From NCBI GenBank assembly GCA_947492175.1, contig CANLMQ010000039.1, forward strand, positions 1 through 53,269: DNA of 53,269 nucleotides. Reading direction: 5' to 3'. The position numbers and the translations under genes are program-made. Below the pieces are notes generated by a model. The model saw nothing but the letters and a program-made list of their open reading frames with translations. It was not told the origin of the DNA and did not search any database. The stretch's first letter is position 1. Each line of letters begins with the position of its first letter. The stretch comes from an uncultured Draconibacterium sp. (lineage in GTDB: Bacteria > Bacteroidota > Bacteroidia > Bacteroidales > Prolixibacteraceae). Shown piece after piece: positions 27,331-36,422 of the stretch.

Positions 27331-27456
27331 ATGAATAACAACCACATATCACCTAATAAAATCAAGAATAAAACTAGATTGGCAGTTGTTAGATGTTGCC
27401 TTACCGTTTCCTTATACATTCAAATCATACTACTACTACTAGTATCGTCTTTTTAA
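27331..27456 (+). CDS. Candidate small hydrophobic protein (41 residues)
   Basis: ATG at 27331 follows AAAGAAGG with 7-8 bases spacing, a better ribosome site than most genes here. The peptide has a basic N-terminal part (NKIKNKTR) and a hydrophobic segment (IQIILLLLVSSF), then a stop. It overlaps the 3' end of the GH20 gene on the other strand by 18 bp. It could be a small membrane protein, or a relic of the signal region of a lost gene. I do not recognise it. Confidence 0.25.
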   Translation: MNNNHISPNKIKNKTRLAVVRCCLTVSLYIQIILLLLVSSF

Positions 27457-29001
27457 TAATCTCTCGTAAAGCAAGCGTACCCGTTTTATTCTCACCTGAT
27501 TTTCCTGCTCAATTTCAGAGGGGTATAGCAAATCCTCGTTCAACTCACGAAAACGTCTGCTAATCACTGCGTCTTTCGCGATAATTGTATCCAAATGGGT
27601 CAAGATACCAGGAATCATTTCTACCGTAAAAGCAACTTCGTTAACCTTCTCCTCCACAACCCTAAAAGCCAGGTAATTTTCACGAATAACCTTCATTAAC
27701 CTGAAGTGTTCAAACTCTTCCTTATTTTCAGTTGGGGTCAATTCTGCTAGTACTTTTTGATCCTCTTTTGACGAATTCCACAAAGCTTCTATTGAAACAT
27801 CTTCTGTCCCTTCTACTTTTCCATCAATAATCATGTAAGGCTTTCCTTTTATGGCTTTCCAAAACCGGTGGGCTTGCTCTTTTGTAAAACCAAATCGCTC
27901 GTTACTGTAGGCTATCATGAATTGATCTATATCCAGGCTCTCGTCTTGGTTTAAAGCCTGCGCATAGGCAGCCATTAAAACCCGAAAGCCGGAAATTGGA
28001 TAAACATTACGAACGGCGATCAAATCAGCAATCGTTTTCTCATCTTCAAAAACCGTTGAGTAAATTCCGGAAGTCGACCAGGAAGTCATTACAATGCCCT
28101 TGTAGCCATTCTTTCTACACAAAGGAATGAAGTCACGTATATTCTGAAAATGGTATTCCCAGCGGATTAGATAAAAATTGTCGGGATGACTTCTTAAGGC
28201 AGGTGCACCCCATACTTCAAAGCCTTTCTCTATAATTTTATTTGGATCGCCAAAGCGATCATAAGCCCATCCATAATTCCAGACTAAAAAAACCGTTTCT
28301 TTGGGCAACTGGGCTAATTCTTCAGGATATTCATTCGCAACATCAGCCCACAAAACCGGGATCTTTCCTAATGAAACAATAATCTCGCATAGCATCTTTA
28401 AATGATCCGACAGCAGTTTTGCTTTTCCCTTCTCTTCTATACGCTGACTGCATAAGTCGCAATGTCCGAAAAGATATGCCTCATCTCCTCCAATATGAAA
28501 GTATTTTGAAGGATGTAAGCTCGCCATTTCAGCAAACAATTCGGTGAATAAAACCCGATTCAACTCGGTCTTCATCGGACAAATCTGAGATACATCCTTC
28601 GAATCCTCCCGCTGCTTAGCGTAGCGATTATGTCGCAGAATATATTCAAGGTGCCCCAAACTCTGCTGCATTGGAACCACATCGATATTCAAATCCTTAC
28701 AGTAAGCTACAAAATCCCGTATTTCATCTTTCGTATAAGCATATCTGTTGGGAATCAAGGGGTGTGACTCAAATGGGAAAGTCCCCTCCCACTCCATAAT
28801 TAATGTATTTATACCAAAGGCAGCCAGTTCATTGGCAAAAGCCTTCAATGCCTCAGGCTTCATTACCTGGATACGCAGATCTAAATGAAATCCTTTGATT
28901 TTAAAATCAGACATTTCTTTATTCTCTGCAAATATTCTCAAGCTACCCATTGTCAACACCAAGACAATACTTACAATGAACAACGACTTTATTTTTTTCA
29001 T
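27439..29001 (-). CDS. GH20-family beta-N-acetylhexosaminidase-like protein
   Basis: An exported glycoside hydrolase of about 520 residues that should release terminal GlcNAc or GalNAc by substrate-assisted catalysis. The GH20 motif FHIGGDEA carries the Asp-Glu pair (residues 173-174 from this start). The barrel also has LIMEWEGTFPF, VVPMQQSLGHLEY and VLWADV. The domain order resembles the hexosaminidase D branch, without the usual GH20b N-terminal domain. I choose the ATG at 29001 (MKKIKSLFIV), which begins a good signal peptide; an in-frame ATG at 29055 adds 18 residues. It is the last gene of the locus 2 operon. Confidence 0.88.
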   Translation of the reverse strand: MKKIKSLFIVSIVLVLTMGSLRIFAENKEMSDFKIKGFHLDLRIQVMKPEALKAFANELAAFGINTLIMEWEGTFPFESHPLIPNRYAYTKDEIRDFVAYCKDLNIDVVPMQQSLGHLEYILRHNRYAKQREDSKDVSQICPMKTELNRVLFTELFAEMASLHPSKYFHIGGDEAYLFGHCDLCSQRIEEKGKAKLLSDHLKMLCEIIVSLGKIPVLWADVANEYPEELAQLPKETVFLVWNYGWAYDRFGDPNKIIEKGFEVWGAPALRSHPDNFYLIRWEYHFQNIRDFIPLCRKNGYKGIVMTSWSTSGIYSTVFEDEKTIADLIAVRNVYPISGFRVLMAAYAQALNQDESLDIDQFMIAYSNERFGFTKEQAHRFWKAIKGKPYMIIDGKVEGTEDVSIEALWNSSKEDQKVLAELTPTENKEEFEHFRLMKVIRENYLAFRVVEEKVNEVAFTVEMIPGILTHLDTIIAKDAVISRRFRELNEDLLYPSEIEQENQVRIKRVRLLYERLLKRRY

Positions 29002-29077
29002 CAGTAATAAGTTTAAAACATAAATTAAGCTTCCTAATGGCACCCAATAGTTCACTAAGCCAATGACATCTTCATTT

Positions 29078-30193
29078 TTAAAGCTTTATATAAATTTTTC
29101 GTTGATAAAGGACCCAAAGAATGGACCAATAGAACAGCATGATTAGAGCTGAGTAGAGTAAAGAACCGTTTAAGTTGCCAGCCAATGGAGCAAAAAGCTG
29201 GCTAAAAATGTAGTACTTCAATGAAACAAGATTTCCGTCTAAAGGGACTTTTATCAAGTAAGTCATGGCACTTCCCCAAAGCTCAGCAAAAACGTACGCA
29301 AACAAAGGATTTACACCAAAAGCCATCACTGGACTAATCCAACCTCGCTTGTTATTCACGTCAATAATCCAAACAAGAAACGCCAAAGCAATTAAAGCAG
29401 CTCCGGTCGAGAAAAGGACATAAGAACTTGTCCAAAGAATTTTATTGATCGGAAATACATAATCCCAAATTTTTGCTAATAAAACGGCAGGAACTCCCCA
29501 AATAAACATCTTTAAAACCAACTCTTTTCGGTCGGCATTTAAACTCACAATCCGGCCTAGCAAATAGCCCCAAATAACATGCACTATGGCAGGTATAGAG
29601 CCAAACAATCCGGAAGCATCAACCAGGTGTCCGCTTCGGAGGTGATTCTGCCCCAGCAATGCAGCGTCAATTTGACTGACAATCGTATGCTCCGCAGAAT
29701 ACGGATCAGTTCCTCCAAAGTACCAAAGTACCCACCAATACCCTACAAGAATACCTCCTGAGACCAGGAATAGTTGTTTCGGACTGAGCAAAAGACACAT
29801 AAAAGCGCCAATGCCGTAGCAGATCGCAATTCGTTGCAAAACACCAGTAATCCGCAACATTGCGAGATTAATTTCTCCGGTACTCATCAATTGTTTCGAC
29901 AAATTGAGGAAAATACCGGTAAGAAATATTAAGATGGTACGCCGAACAATTTTCTTCACTAAAGGCGGTGTAAGTTTTTGTCCCTGTTTTTGGAATGCAA
30001 ACCACATGGCTACCCCAACAATAAAAAGGAAGAAGGGGAAAATCAGGTCAGTTAAAGTACACCCATGCCAGGCAGAATGACTCATTTGTCCATATCTGAA
30101 GTCCCAACTCCCCGGCTGGTTCACCATGATCATAGCGGCAATGGTTATTCCTCGAAACACATCGAGAGCAATTACTCTTTCGCTTTTTTTCAT
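29078..30193 (-). CDS. HGSNAT/NagX-type membrane protein (DUF5009/acyltransferase family)
   Basis: A 371-residue inner-membrane protein with about ten membrane segments. The N-terminus RVIALDVFRGITIAAMIMVN and the motif WHGCTLTDLIFPFFLFIVG (42-60), with His43 as candidate active-site residue, mark the heparan-alpha-glucosaminide N-acetyltransferase family. These proteins move an acetyl group across the membrane onto amino sugars; bacterial NagX-like members accompany GlcNAc or chitin use. Its place directly before a GH20 hexosaminidase supports an amino-sugar substrate. Confidence 0.87.
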   Translation of the reverse strand: MKKSERVIALDVFRGITIAAMIMVNQPGSWDFRYGQMSHSAWHGCTLTDLIFPFFLFIVGVAMWFAFQKQGQKLTPPLVKKIVRRTILIFLTGIFLNLSKQLMSTGEINLAMLRITGVLQRIAICYGIGAFMCLLLSPKQLFLVSGGILVGYWWVLWYFGGTDPYSAEHTIVSQIDAALLGQNHLRSGHLVDASGLFGSIPAIVHVIWGYLLGRIVSLNADRKELVLKMFIWGVPAVLLAKIWDYVFPINKILWTSSYVLFSTGAALIALAFLVWIIDVNNKRGWISPVMAFGVNPLFAYVFAELWGSAMTYLIKVPLDGNLVSLKYYIFSQLFAPLAGNLNGSLLYSALIMLFYWSILWVLYQRKIYIKL

Positions 30194-30231
30194 ATATTTT
30201 TGTCTAGTTATAAGAGTGATTTATTCAATTT

Positions 30232-31299
30232 CTAGCTTAACCATTTGTCCCTGTTTTGAGCAACAAACTCATCATCATTCAGATGGGGATAAGCCGCATA
30301 AATCCGGTCAATTTCAGCCTTCTGCTCCGGAGTAAGGACCTCCCGCTCATCAAGCGTCCAGACGCCTTCCAGTAGTCCCTGACGACGTAAAACCTCGTGA
30401 AGGCCTACGATACATCCTGCAAAATCATGAGCAACATCAAAAAACGCGGCATTTGTATCAGTTACCTGATGAGCCAGCACCAAAGCTTCTTTGACGTGAC
30501 GATCCAGTTTCCCGGACTGAACGCGTTCCAATAAGTTTACGGCAGCACTAGTCCACACGGCCCAGTGTCCCAATAGTCCTCCCACAACTCGCTTGGAATG
30601 TATTATTGAGTTCACCGGAATTTGATACTCCGACAATAAATCCACCACAATATTATCGTCATTCCCGGTATAAAGAGCAAGCTGATCAGCACGACCGGAT
30701 TCAACTACTCCACGAACCACGTCCAGGGTACGATAACGATTGAACGGAGCCATTTTAATTGCGATCACGTTCTCAATGCGCGCAAATTCACGCCAAAATT
30801 CAACATCCAGTTTTCTCCCGCCAACTGCCGGTTGTAGGTAAAACCCTATTACGGGGATAACTTCAGCGACAGCCCGGCAATGCTCCAATATAGCAGCATT
30901 GGAGTCTTCGGCAAAAGCAGCCACACTTAGTAGAACAGCATGAAAACCGTTTTTAAGTGCCAGACGGGCTTCGTCGACAGCTTGCTCGGTTCGTCCAATA
31001 ACCCCGGCAATGCGAATAAACGGCTTTTGCGTTCGGTGCTGAAAACGATCAAATTCCTCCCGAGCTATCTCCAAGACTGGCTCAAAAAGGCCAATTTTTG
31101 GCAGGCGAATTTCAAACTGAGTTGTATGAACTGCCACTGCCACTCCTCCTGCACCCGCATCCAGGTAGTACCTCATCAGGGCACGCTGACGGCGTTCATC
31201 CAGTTTCCGTGATTTATTCAAAGCCAATGGGAGTGCCGGTATAACCACTCCCTGTCGAAAGTGGCTTAGGACATCTTTAGGTATTTCGCTATAATTCAT
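30232..31299 (-). CDS. DapA/NanA-type (dihydrodipicolinate synthase family) aldolase
   Basis: A 355-residue cytoplasmic class I aldolase; the family makes a Schiff base with a 2-keto acid such as pyruvate. The Schiff-base lysine is probably Lys182 in VIAIKMAP, and the catalytic tyrosine is probably Tyr154 in IGFYLQPAVGG (usually YNxP). The usual GTTGE loop is replaced by AVAVHTTQFE (54-63), so substrate recognition differs from DHDPS and from sialic acid lyase. It is longer than the usual 290-300 residues. It lies 11 bp after the SDR gene. Cleavage of a keto-acid sugar is inferred. Confidence 0.85.
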   Translation of the reverse strand: MNYSEIPKDVLSHFRQGVVIPALPLALNKSRKLDERRQRALMRYYLDAGAGGVAVAVHTTQFEIRLPKIGLFEPVLEIAREEFDRFQHRTQKPFIRIAGVIGRTEQAVDEARLALKNGFHAVLLSVAAFAEDSNAAILEHCRAVAEVIPVIGFYLQPAVGGRKLDVEFWREFARIENVIAIKMAPFNRYRTLDVVRGVVESGRADQLALYTGNDDNIVVDLLSEYQIPVNSIIHSKRVVGGLLGHWAVWTSAAVNLLERVQSGKLDRHVKEALVLAHQVTDTNAAFFDVAHDFAGCIVGLHEVLRRQGLLEGVWTLDEREVLTPEQKAEIDRIYAAYPHLNDDEFVAQNRDKWLS

Positions 31300-31310
31300 C
31301 GTATTGTTGT

Positions 31311-32348
31311 TTAGTAATTGCCATCTCTGTTTTCAAAATGGGTTGGCTTCCCCAAAACTCTGTGCTTCCCAGTAACCCATTGGGCTGTCCAGGAAATCAG
31401 TTTGTCAACACCTACTTCTGGTTTGCCAAATCGTTTGAAGGATTCTTCTGCATTGCCCAACAAAGCGGTCTCTGCTTCAACTCCTGTCAATGTTACTTTC
31501 TTGTTCATCAATTCGCCAAACTTCAAAGCAGTTTCGCGAACGGAGAGTAATTCAGGGCCTGTTATATTCAAGGTTTTCGCAGGACTCTCACAATGCTCAA
31601 TGGCCCTTAAGATCATGGCATTGGCGTCTCCCTGCCAGATCACATTCACATAGCCCATGGTAGCATCAATTGGTTTTTCTCCCAATACTTTGGTGGCGAT
31701 ATCAACCAAAACGCCATAGCGCATTTCAACTGCATAAAACAGCCGGATCAGCGAAACAGGAGTATGGTTCTTCAGACTTCCAAATTCAAAAAGCCGCTCG
31801 CGTCCTAAGCACGACTGAGCATATTCTCCAATAGGTTGTGGCAAATCCGTTTCTTTTGATCCCCCACTTTGGTAATGGACGTGCGGATAGACACAACCTG
31901 TGGAGAAAGCTACGATTCTTGAGTTTTTATACTTATCGGCCACCAAACCCGGCAAGTATGCATTCATAGCCCAGGTTGCCGCTTCGTTCCCAGTTGTCCC
32001 AAATTTTGTTCCGGCCAGGTAGTAAACATTTTCCACATCCGGAAGGCTCCTGACAAAATCCAGATCCAACAAATCGCCTTTCAAGGTTTCAATGCCACTC
32101 TCCTCCAACAACTGCCGTTGCGACTCCTCACTAAAGCGGGAAACTCCGATAATTCGTTTCTTAATTCCTGCCTGCAAACAAGCCTCTCTGGCCATCCGAG
32201 CCATGGAAACTCCCATTTTTCCAGCCACTCCCAGAAAGATCAAATCGCCATCCAGCTTTTTGATCATTTCCACAACTTCCCTGGATGGCCTGGAAAGAGC
32301 CGTCTCCAACTCTTCTTCATTTTCATAATAATCCGGGTACTTTTTCAT
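31311..32348 (-). CDS. NAD-dependent epimerase/dehydratase family protein (extended SDR) with atypical active site
   Basis: A 345-residue Rossmann-fold protein. The nucleotide-binding GVAGKMG (40-46) is preceded by DLIFL; GDLLDLDFV (91-99) and VYYLAGTKFG (108-117) fit an extended SDR. The catalytic YxxxK motif reads Tyr176-A-Q-S-Cys180, so the lysine is cysteine. It may use another base or have a redox or non-catalytic role. It lies between M20 and DapA-like genes in an operon, so it probably acts on the same sugar or sugar acid. Confidence 0.83.
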   Translation of the reverse strand: MKKYPDYYENEEELETALSRPSREVVEMIKKLDGDLIFLGVAGKMGVSMARMAREACLQAGIKKRIIGVSRFSEESQRQLLEESGIETLKGDLLDLDFVRSLPDVENVYYLAGTKFGTTGNEAATWAMNAYLPGLVADKYKNSRIVAFSTGCVYPHVHYQSGGSKETDLPQPIGEYAQSCLGRERLFEFGSLKNHTPVSLIRLFYAVEMRYGVLVDIATKVLGEKPIDATMGYVNVIWQGDANAMILRAIEHCESPAKTLNITGPELLSVRETALKFGELMNKKVTLTGVEAETALLGNAEESFKRFGKPEVGVDKLISWTAQWVTGKHRVLGKPTHFENRDGNY

Positions 32349-32430
32349 AAGTTTAAATTGAATGTCATTTTATGGAACTTGCATGGGCGATTAAATCAGC
32401 CTCATTTTGTCTTTCTGAAACCATGCCGTT

Positions 32431-33594
32431 TCATTGATTTAATTCTCCATTTCTGATTATAATTTCCTCGTAAATGTCTACTGCCTGTATTAACTTGTCG
32501 ATGGAACAATACTCATTGGTTTGATGGGCCTGTTTGGGTTCTCCGGGGCCCAAAATAATGGTTGGTGCTCCTCCGTAAAGTTGCTGAAGAACCGATCCAT
32601 CCGTTAAATAGGGCAATGCCTTTGCACCACTGATTCCCTTGACTTTTGAACGACAGACAGCATTTACCAGCTCCACAAAAGGATCTTGCTCATTCGTTCG
32701 AACAGCTGGGAGATCAACCAGGATATCCAATTTGATAGCTGGTCCAAGTTCTCGCCGTAATTGATCTAGAATTTCATCATGCCTAATGTTACCTGTCGAG
32801 CGGATGTCGATGGAAAATTCAGCATAGTCTGGCACCGAATTGATATTCATTCCCCCGCTCATTCGACCAACATTAACAGTTGGCAGGCCAAGCAAAGGAT
32901 CCGGCTCAACATTAACTGTCATTTCTTCAATCTTTTGAATTGCCCGGGCAACTTTGTAAATCGCATTGTCCCCTAGCTCCGGCATGGAAGAATGGGCTGT
33001 TTTCCCCTGGGCTGATGCATTCAGATACAAACCACCTTTATGTCCAACGGCGGGGAAGTTCGCTGTTGGCTCTCCAATGATAATTGCGCTGGCCTTTCCC
33101 GGTCTTGTTATCGTTTTTGCCAACTGAACAGCGCCCTGGCACCCCAGTTCTTCTCCAGCAGTAAACAGAAGCCGGACTCCTCCCAGCGGTTTAGTCTCCC
33201 TAAAGGAGTTGATGGCAGCACAAATCATAGCAGCAACACCTCCTTTCATATCACTTGCCCCGCGGCCATAAATCTTGTATCCTTCGATTACCCCTAAAAA
33301 AGGATCATACTTCCAGCTTTCTTTTCCAACCGGGACAACATCCAGATGACTGGACAGAACAATTGGGGCATAACCGGCAGTTAATCCTTTTTCGGCCACA
33401 ACATGCAACCGGTTATCTGAAAATACAGGGTATTCAACCTGAAACCCATGGGCGGAAAGTAAATTTCCGATGTAATGGGCTGCTTTGGCTTCATTACCCG
33501 GTGGATTAACCGTGTTAAAACGAATCAGCTCCTGGGTTAGTTGAACCACATCAGGCTGTTTCCTGCTTTCTGATTTTTGAATATTATAAGACAT
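32431..33594 (-). CDS. M20-family metallohydrolase (ArgE/DapE/ACY1 type)
   Basis: A 387-residue cytoplasmic di-zinc hydrolase that removes an acyl group from an amino acid or amine. Metal and catalytic residues are intact: His83 and Asp85 in LSSHLDVVP, Asp115 in GRGASDMKGG, Glu148-Glu149 in TAGEELGC, and a late His in KQAHQTNEYC. The dimerisation lid domain lies about 185-300. Its start overlaps the end of the NRAMP-like gene by 11 bp, a sign of coupled translation. The exact substrate (N-acyl amino acid, N-acyl amino sugar acid or dipeptide) is unknown. Confidence 0.88.
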   Translation of the reverse strand: MSYNIQKSESRKQPDVVQLTQELIRFNTVNPPGNEAKAAHYIGNLLSAHGFQVEYPVFSDNRLHVVAEKGLTAGYAPIVLSSHLDVVPVGKESWKYDPFLGVIEGYKIYGRGASDMKGGVAAMICAAINSFRETKPLGGVRLLFTAGEELGCQGAVQLAKTITRPGKASAIIIGEPTANFPAVGHKGGLYLNASAQGKTAHSSMPELGDNAIYKVARAIQKIEEMTVNVEPDPLLGLPTVNVGRMSGGMNINSVPDYAEFSIDIRSTGNIRHDEILDQLRRELGPAIKLDILVDLPAVRTNEQDPFVELVNAVCRSKVKGISGAKALPYLTDGSVLQQLYGGAPTIILGPGEPKQAHQTNEYCSIDKLIQAVDIYEEIIIRNGELNQ

Positions 33595-34807
33595 TGAAAA
33601 ACTGTTCTAATTTCTGATACATAAAATAGATCATCACCATAATACAGATCAGACCGATAATGGCGATTGCATTCTGCAACAGCGTATTGCGGTGTGTTCC
33701 CATAAGCTTTCGCTGGTTCGCCACCAACAGTAAACCAATTGCAATAGCTGGAACAGCCATCATTGAAGAGGCCTGCGCCATCACCAGAGCATAAATCACA
33801 TTTCCGCGAAAGAAAATTGCCACAAACATGCCCAGTAAAAGAATGATCGCGGTAAAGATCTTCGGCATTTTTTCATTCATGGAACGACCGAGTCCCAAGC
33901 TATCAGACAGTAAACCTCCGCCAATTACAGCATTCACCATGAGTGAGGAAAAAGCCGCAGCACATAGTCCCAGGCTGAAAATAATTTTGGATACGCCTCC
34001 AAATAAGGCATCCATTTGCTGAGCCATATCTGCTGCCGAGCTAACCACAATCCCTCGTGGCTTCAAAGCTGTAGCTGATGTAATAATGATAATTGCTGAG
34101 ATAGCAGATAGAAAAGTAATTCCGGCGAAAGTATCTTTCAGCCCACGGGACAGCTGTTCTTTTTTCCAACCTTTATCCTGGGCCAAATAAGCCTGATAAA
34201 TCGCTGCGGACAAGGCAAATGATGTCGCCATTAACGCAACGATAACTTCAACCTGGCCGATCGAAAAAGCCCGTGGAATAAACCCCATGCCAACCGAAAC
34301 AATGTTCGGCTTAGTCAAAATAAGATTCACCATAAAGGCAACAATCATAATCATTACAATTGCCATCATCAGTTTCTCCAGAACTTTATACAGGTTTTTA
34401 GCCCAAAACAGCAACAAGAGCGCCAAAGGCGTAAAAATCAATGGCCATACCCGCTCATCAATGCCCGTAATTCCCTGCATTCCAATTCCAATCCCCAGGT
34501 TATTTCCAAATTGAAAGCTCGAAGTGGATAAAAAGGTAGACAGGCCAATCAATACGGCAAACCAACGTCCGTAGCTTAGCGAAATAACCTCCAAAACTGA
34601 TTTTTCGCTTACCACGCCAAAACGTGTTCCCATGGAGGCATAAACCATCATAAAAACAGCAGCCAGCACAATCACCCACAAAAATGAATAACCATGCTCG
34701 GAGCCAATCCGTGAGGCAACTGTAATGCTCCCAGGACCTAAAACAACGGAAGCCATAATAAAACCAGGGCCAATAACTTTTAGCAGATCAATTAGTTTTG
34801 CTCGCAT
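33584..34807 (-). CDS. NRAMP-fold transporter lacking the canonical metal-binding residues
   Basis: A 407-residue membrane protein with about 11 segments and the NRAMP opening VIGPGFIMASVVLGPGSIT. In true metal transporters TM1 carries DPGN; here it reads Gly24-Pro-Gly-Ser27. The TM6 motif MPHN reads Phe197-Ala-Leu-Ser200 (in ALMATSFALSAAIYQAYLAQ). All four metal ligands (Asp, Asn, Met, His) are therefore replaced. The fold is clear but divalent metal transport is doubtful. Its place between a Gfo/Idh oxidoreductase and an M20 hydrolase suggests import of the degradation product. Function is inferred only. Confidence 0.85.
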   Translation of the reverse strand: MRAKLIDLLKVIGPGFIMASVVLGPGSITVASRIGSEHGYSFLWVIVLAAVFMMVYASMGTRFGVVSEKSVLEVISLSYGRWFAVLIGLSTFLSTSSFQFGNNLGIGIGMQGITGIDERVWPLIFTPLALLLLFWAKNLYKVLEKLMMAIVMIMIVAFMVNLILTKPNIVSVGMGFIPRAFSIGQVEVIVALMATSFALSAAIYQAYLAQDKGWKKEQLSRGLKDTFAGITFLSAISAIIIITSATALKPRGIVVSSAADMAQQMDALFGGVSKIIFSLGLCAAAFSSLMVNAVIGGGLLSDSLGLGRSMNEKMPKIFTAIILLLGMFVAIFFRGNVIYALVMAQASSMMAVPAIAIGLLLVANQRKLMGTHRNTLLQNAIAIIGLICIMVMIYFMYQKLEQFFNVL

Positions 34808-34816
34808 AGAAATTCT

Positions 34817-36412
34817 TTAAATAATTTTTCGGGAAATCGGATCCCATTCAACCGTCCGCTTTTCAAGGTATGACCGATGTGCCATTACAATCGTAATTCC
34901 CTCTTCAAAAGCCCTTTCAATGTTTGCAGTGGGCATTTCCCCCGAGCGAATGCAGTCCAGCCATTCTTTTAAATGCAAATGAGTCACATCCACCAGTTTC
35001 CCATCAATATAGGTGTCTGTGAGGCCTCGTGAAGAATAATACTTTTCAGTGGCCGAAGTCACCGCATCGACATTTCCTGAGTTAGGATTTAAAGTAAGCA
35101 AGGGCTTTGAAGGGGTAATCGTTCCTTTTTCCAGCTGCTTTTTAAAACGAGCAGAATTGGAATCAACCGTGATGCTTATCGCATTTCCCAGTTCCATTGA
35201 AGCATCATTCCCCATAAAAACACGACCTCGATTACGACTACTCGCCAGTGTCGCGCTGTATAACATGGTTAATTCATGGTTCGGATATTCAAAGACACAA
35301 TGAAGCAAATCCGGAATTTCCCGATTATCTTTCCAATAGTAAATCCCGCCTGATGTACTCACAGACCTTGGAATACCTATGCCCAGCAATTGGTTTACAG
35401 CATCATATTCATGCGTAAACAGCTGGCCAATCATCCCCATGTCATAGTCAAACCACTTGGTCCAGTTATAAAAACGATCAATGGAAAACGGGACTTTTGG
35501 CTTTCCGCCAAGCCATTGCGCCCAGTCAATTGACTGCTCGTCTCCGGGTTTGGCTTGTCCCTTTTCATCCAAGTGTCTGATCCAAGCTCCACTTGCTGTA
35601 TTTCTGTTTGACGTTGTTTCAATCAAGCTAATTTTTCCGAGAATATTCTTTTGAATGATTTCTTTAGCTTGCTGAAAAATAACATTCTGAGGAATTTGAT
35701 GCCCCAACTGATAGGTAACCTTGCTCGCTTTAATGACTTTGTATAATTCGTTTATTTCATCTTCGGATTGAGCAGGACTCTTCTCGCAATAAACATGTTT
35801 TCCGGCTTTTGCCGCTGCAATCGCCATTGGAGCATGGTGATGATCTGGCGTAGCGATAATAACAGCGTCAATCTCTTTTACTGCCAGCATCTCATGATAA
35901 TGGCGATAGCGTTTTATAGGAAGCGTTACATCATCAGCCGAAGAATTTATCCTATTGACAGCTGCTGCCAGTCCTCTTTCTGCATGAAGGTCAAACACAT
36001 CACAAACACCTACGATGGCAATGTTTAGGGACTCCTGCCCAAGCCAGCGATCCAATGCTCCGGTTTTTTGCTTCAGTTCCATATCCTCCGGATGCATAAA
36101 CCCTAAGGCATTCACTAATTGATTAGCCCGATTGCCAAAGCCTACAATTCCAATCCGAATTAATTCTCCCTTTTCTCTTGCGGTATGCCTGGAAGTCGGA
36201 GACAAACGAATCTTCCCTAATCCTAACTCGTTAGCAATGGCATGCTGTTGTTGTTTGTCGAACGACCGTTTTTGCAGAACTCCAAGCCCCATCAGGCCTA
36301 AAACGGGAATGCCAGCAAACGCTTTTAACAATGTTCTTCGTTGAATTGCGCTTTTCCTTGAGACTTCTTCTCCCTGATGATTGCGGTTATCTTGCTTTTT
36401 ATTAGTAGCCAT
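34817..36412 (-). CDS. Tat-exported Gfo/Idh/MocA-family oxidoreductase
   Basis: A 531-residue protein with a twin-arginine signal (RR at 25-26 in IQRRTLLKAF, then a hydrophobic stretch), so it is exported folded with its cofactor, like glucose-fructose oxidoreductase. The Rossmann motif GIVGFGNRA (88-96) and HVYCEKSPA (206-214; the usual EKP reads EKS) define the family; the C-terminal half is the alpha/beta substrate domain. It is not a GH109 glycosidase by its motifs. It follows the DoxX gene by 10 bp, suggesting a periplasmic oxidation step tied to the membrane. Confidence 0.88.
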   Translation of the reverse strand: MATNKKQDNRNHQGEEVSRKSAIQRRTLLKAFAGIPVLGLMGLGVLQKRSFDKQQQHAIANELGLGKIRLSPTSRHTAREKGELIRIGIVGFGNRANQLVNALGFMHPEDMELKQKTGALDRWLGQESLNIAIVGVCDVFDLHAERGLAAAVNRINSSADDVTLPIKRYRHYHEMLAVKEIDAVIIATPDHHHAPMAIAAAKAGKHVYCEKSPAQSEDEINELYKVIKASKVTYQLGHQIPQNVIFQQAKEIIQKNILGKISLIETTSNRNTASGAWIRHLDEKGQAKPGDEQSIDWAQWLGGKPKVPFSIDRFYNWTKWFDYDMGMIGQLFTHEYDAVNQLLGIGIPRSVSTSGGIYYWKDNREIPDLLHCVFEYPNHELTMLYSATLASSRNRGRVFMGNDASMELGNAISITVDSNSARFKKQLEKGTITPSKPLLTLNPNSGNVDAVTSATEKYYSSRGLTDTYIDGKLVDVTHLHLKEWLDCIRSGEMPTANIERAFEEGITIVMAHRSYLEKRTVEWDPISRKII

Positions 36413-36422
36413 CTTGTGTCTT

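Noticed and set aside
34817..36412. GH109 N-acetylgalactosaminidase
   Set aside because: It has a Tat signal as GH109 does, but the characteristic GH109 substrate motifs are missing; a general Gfo/Idh/MocA oxidoreductase is the safer call.
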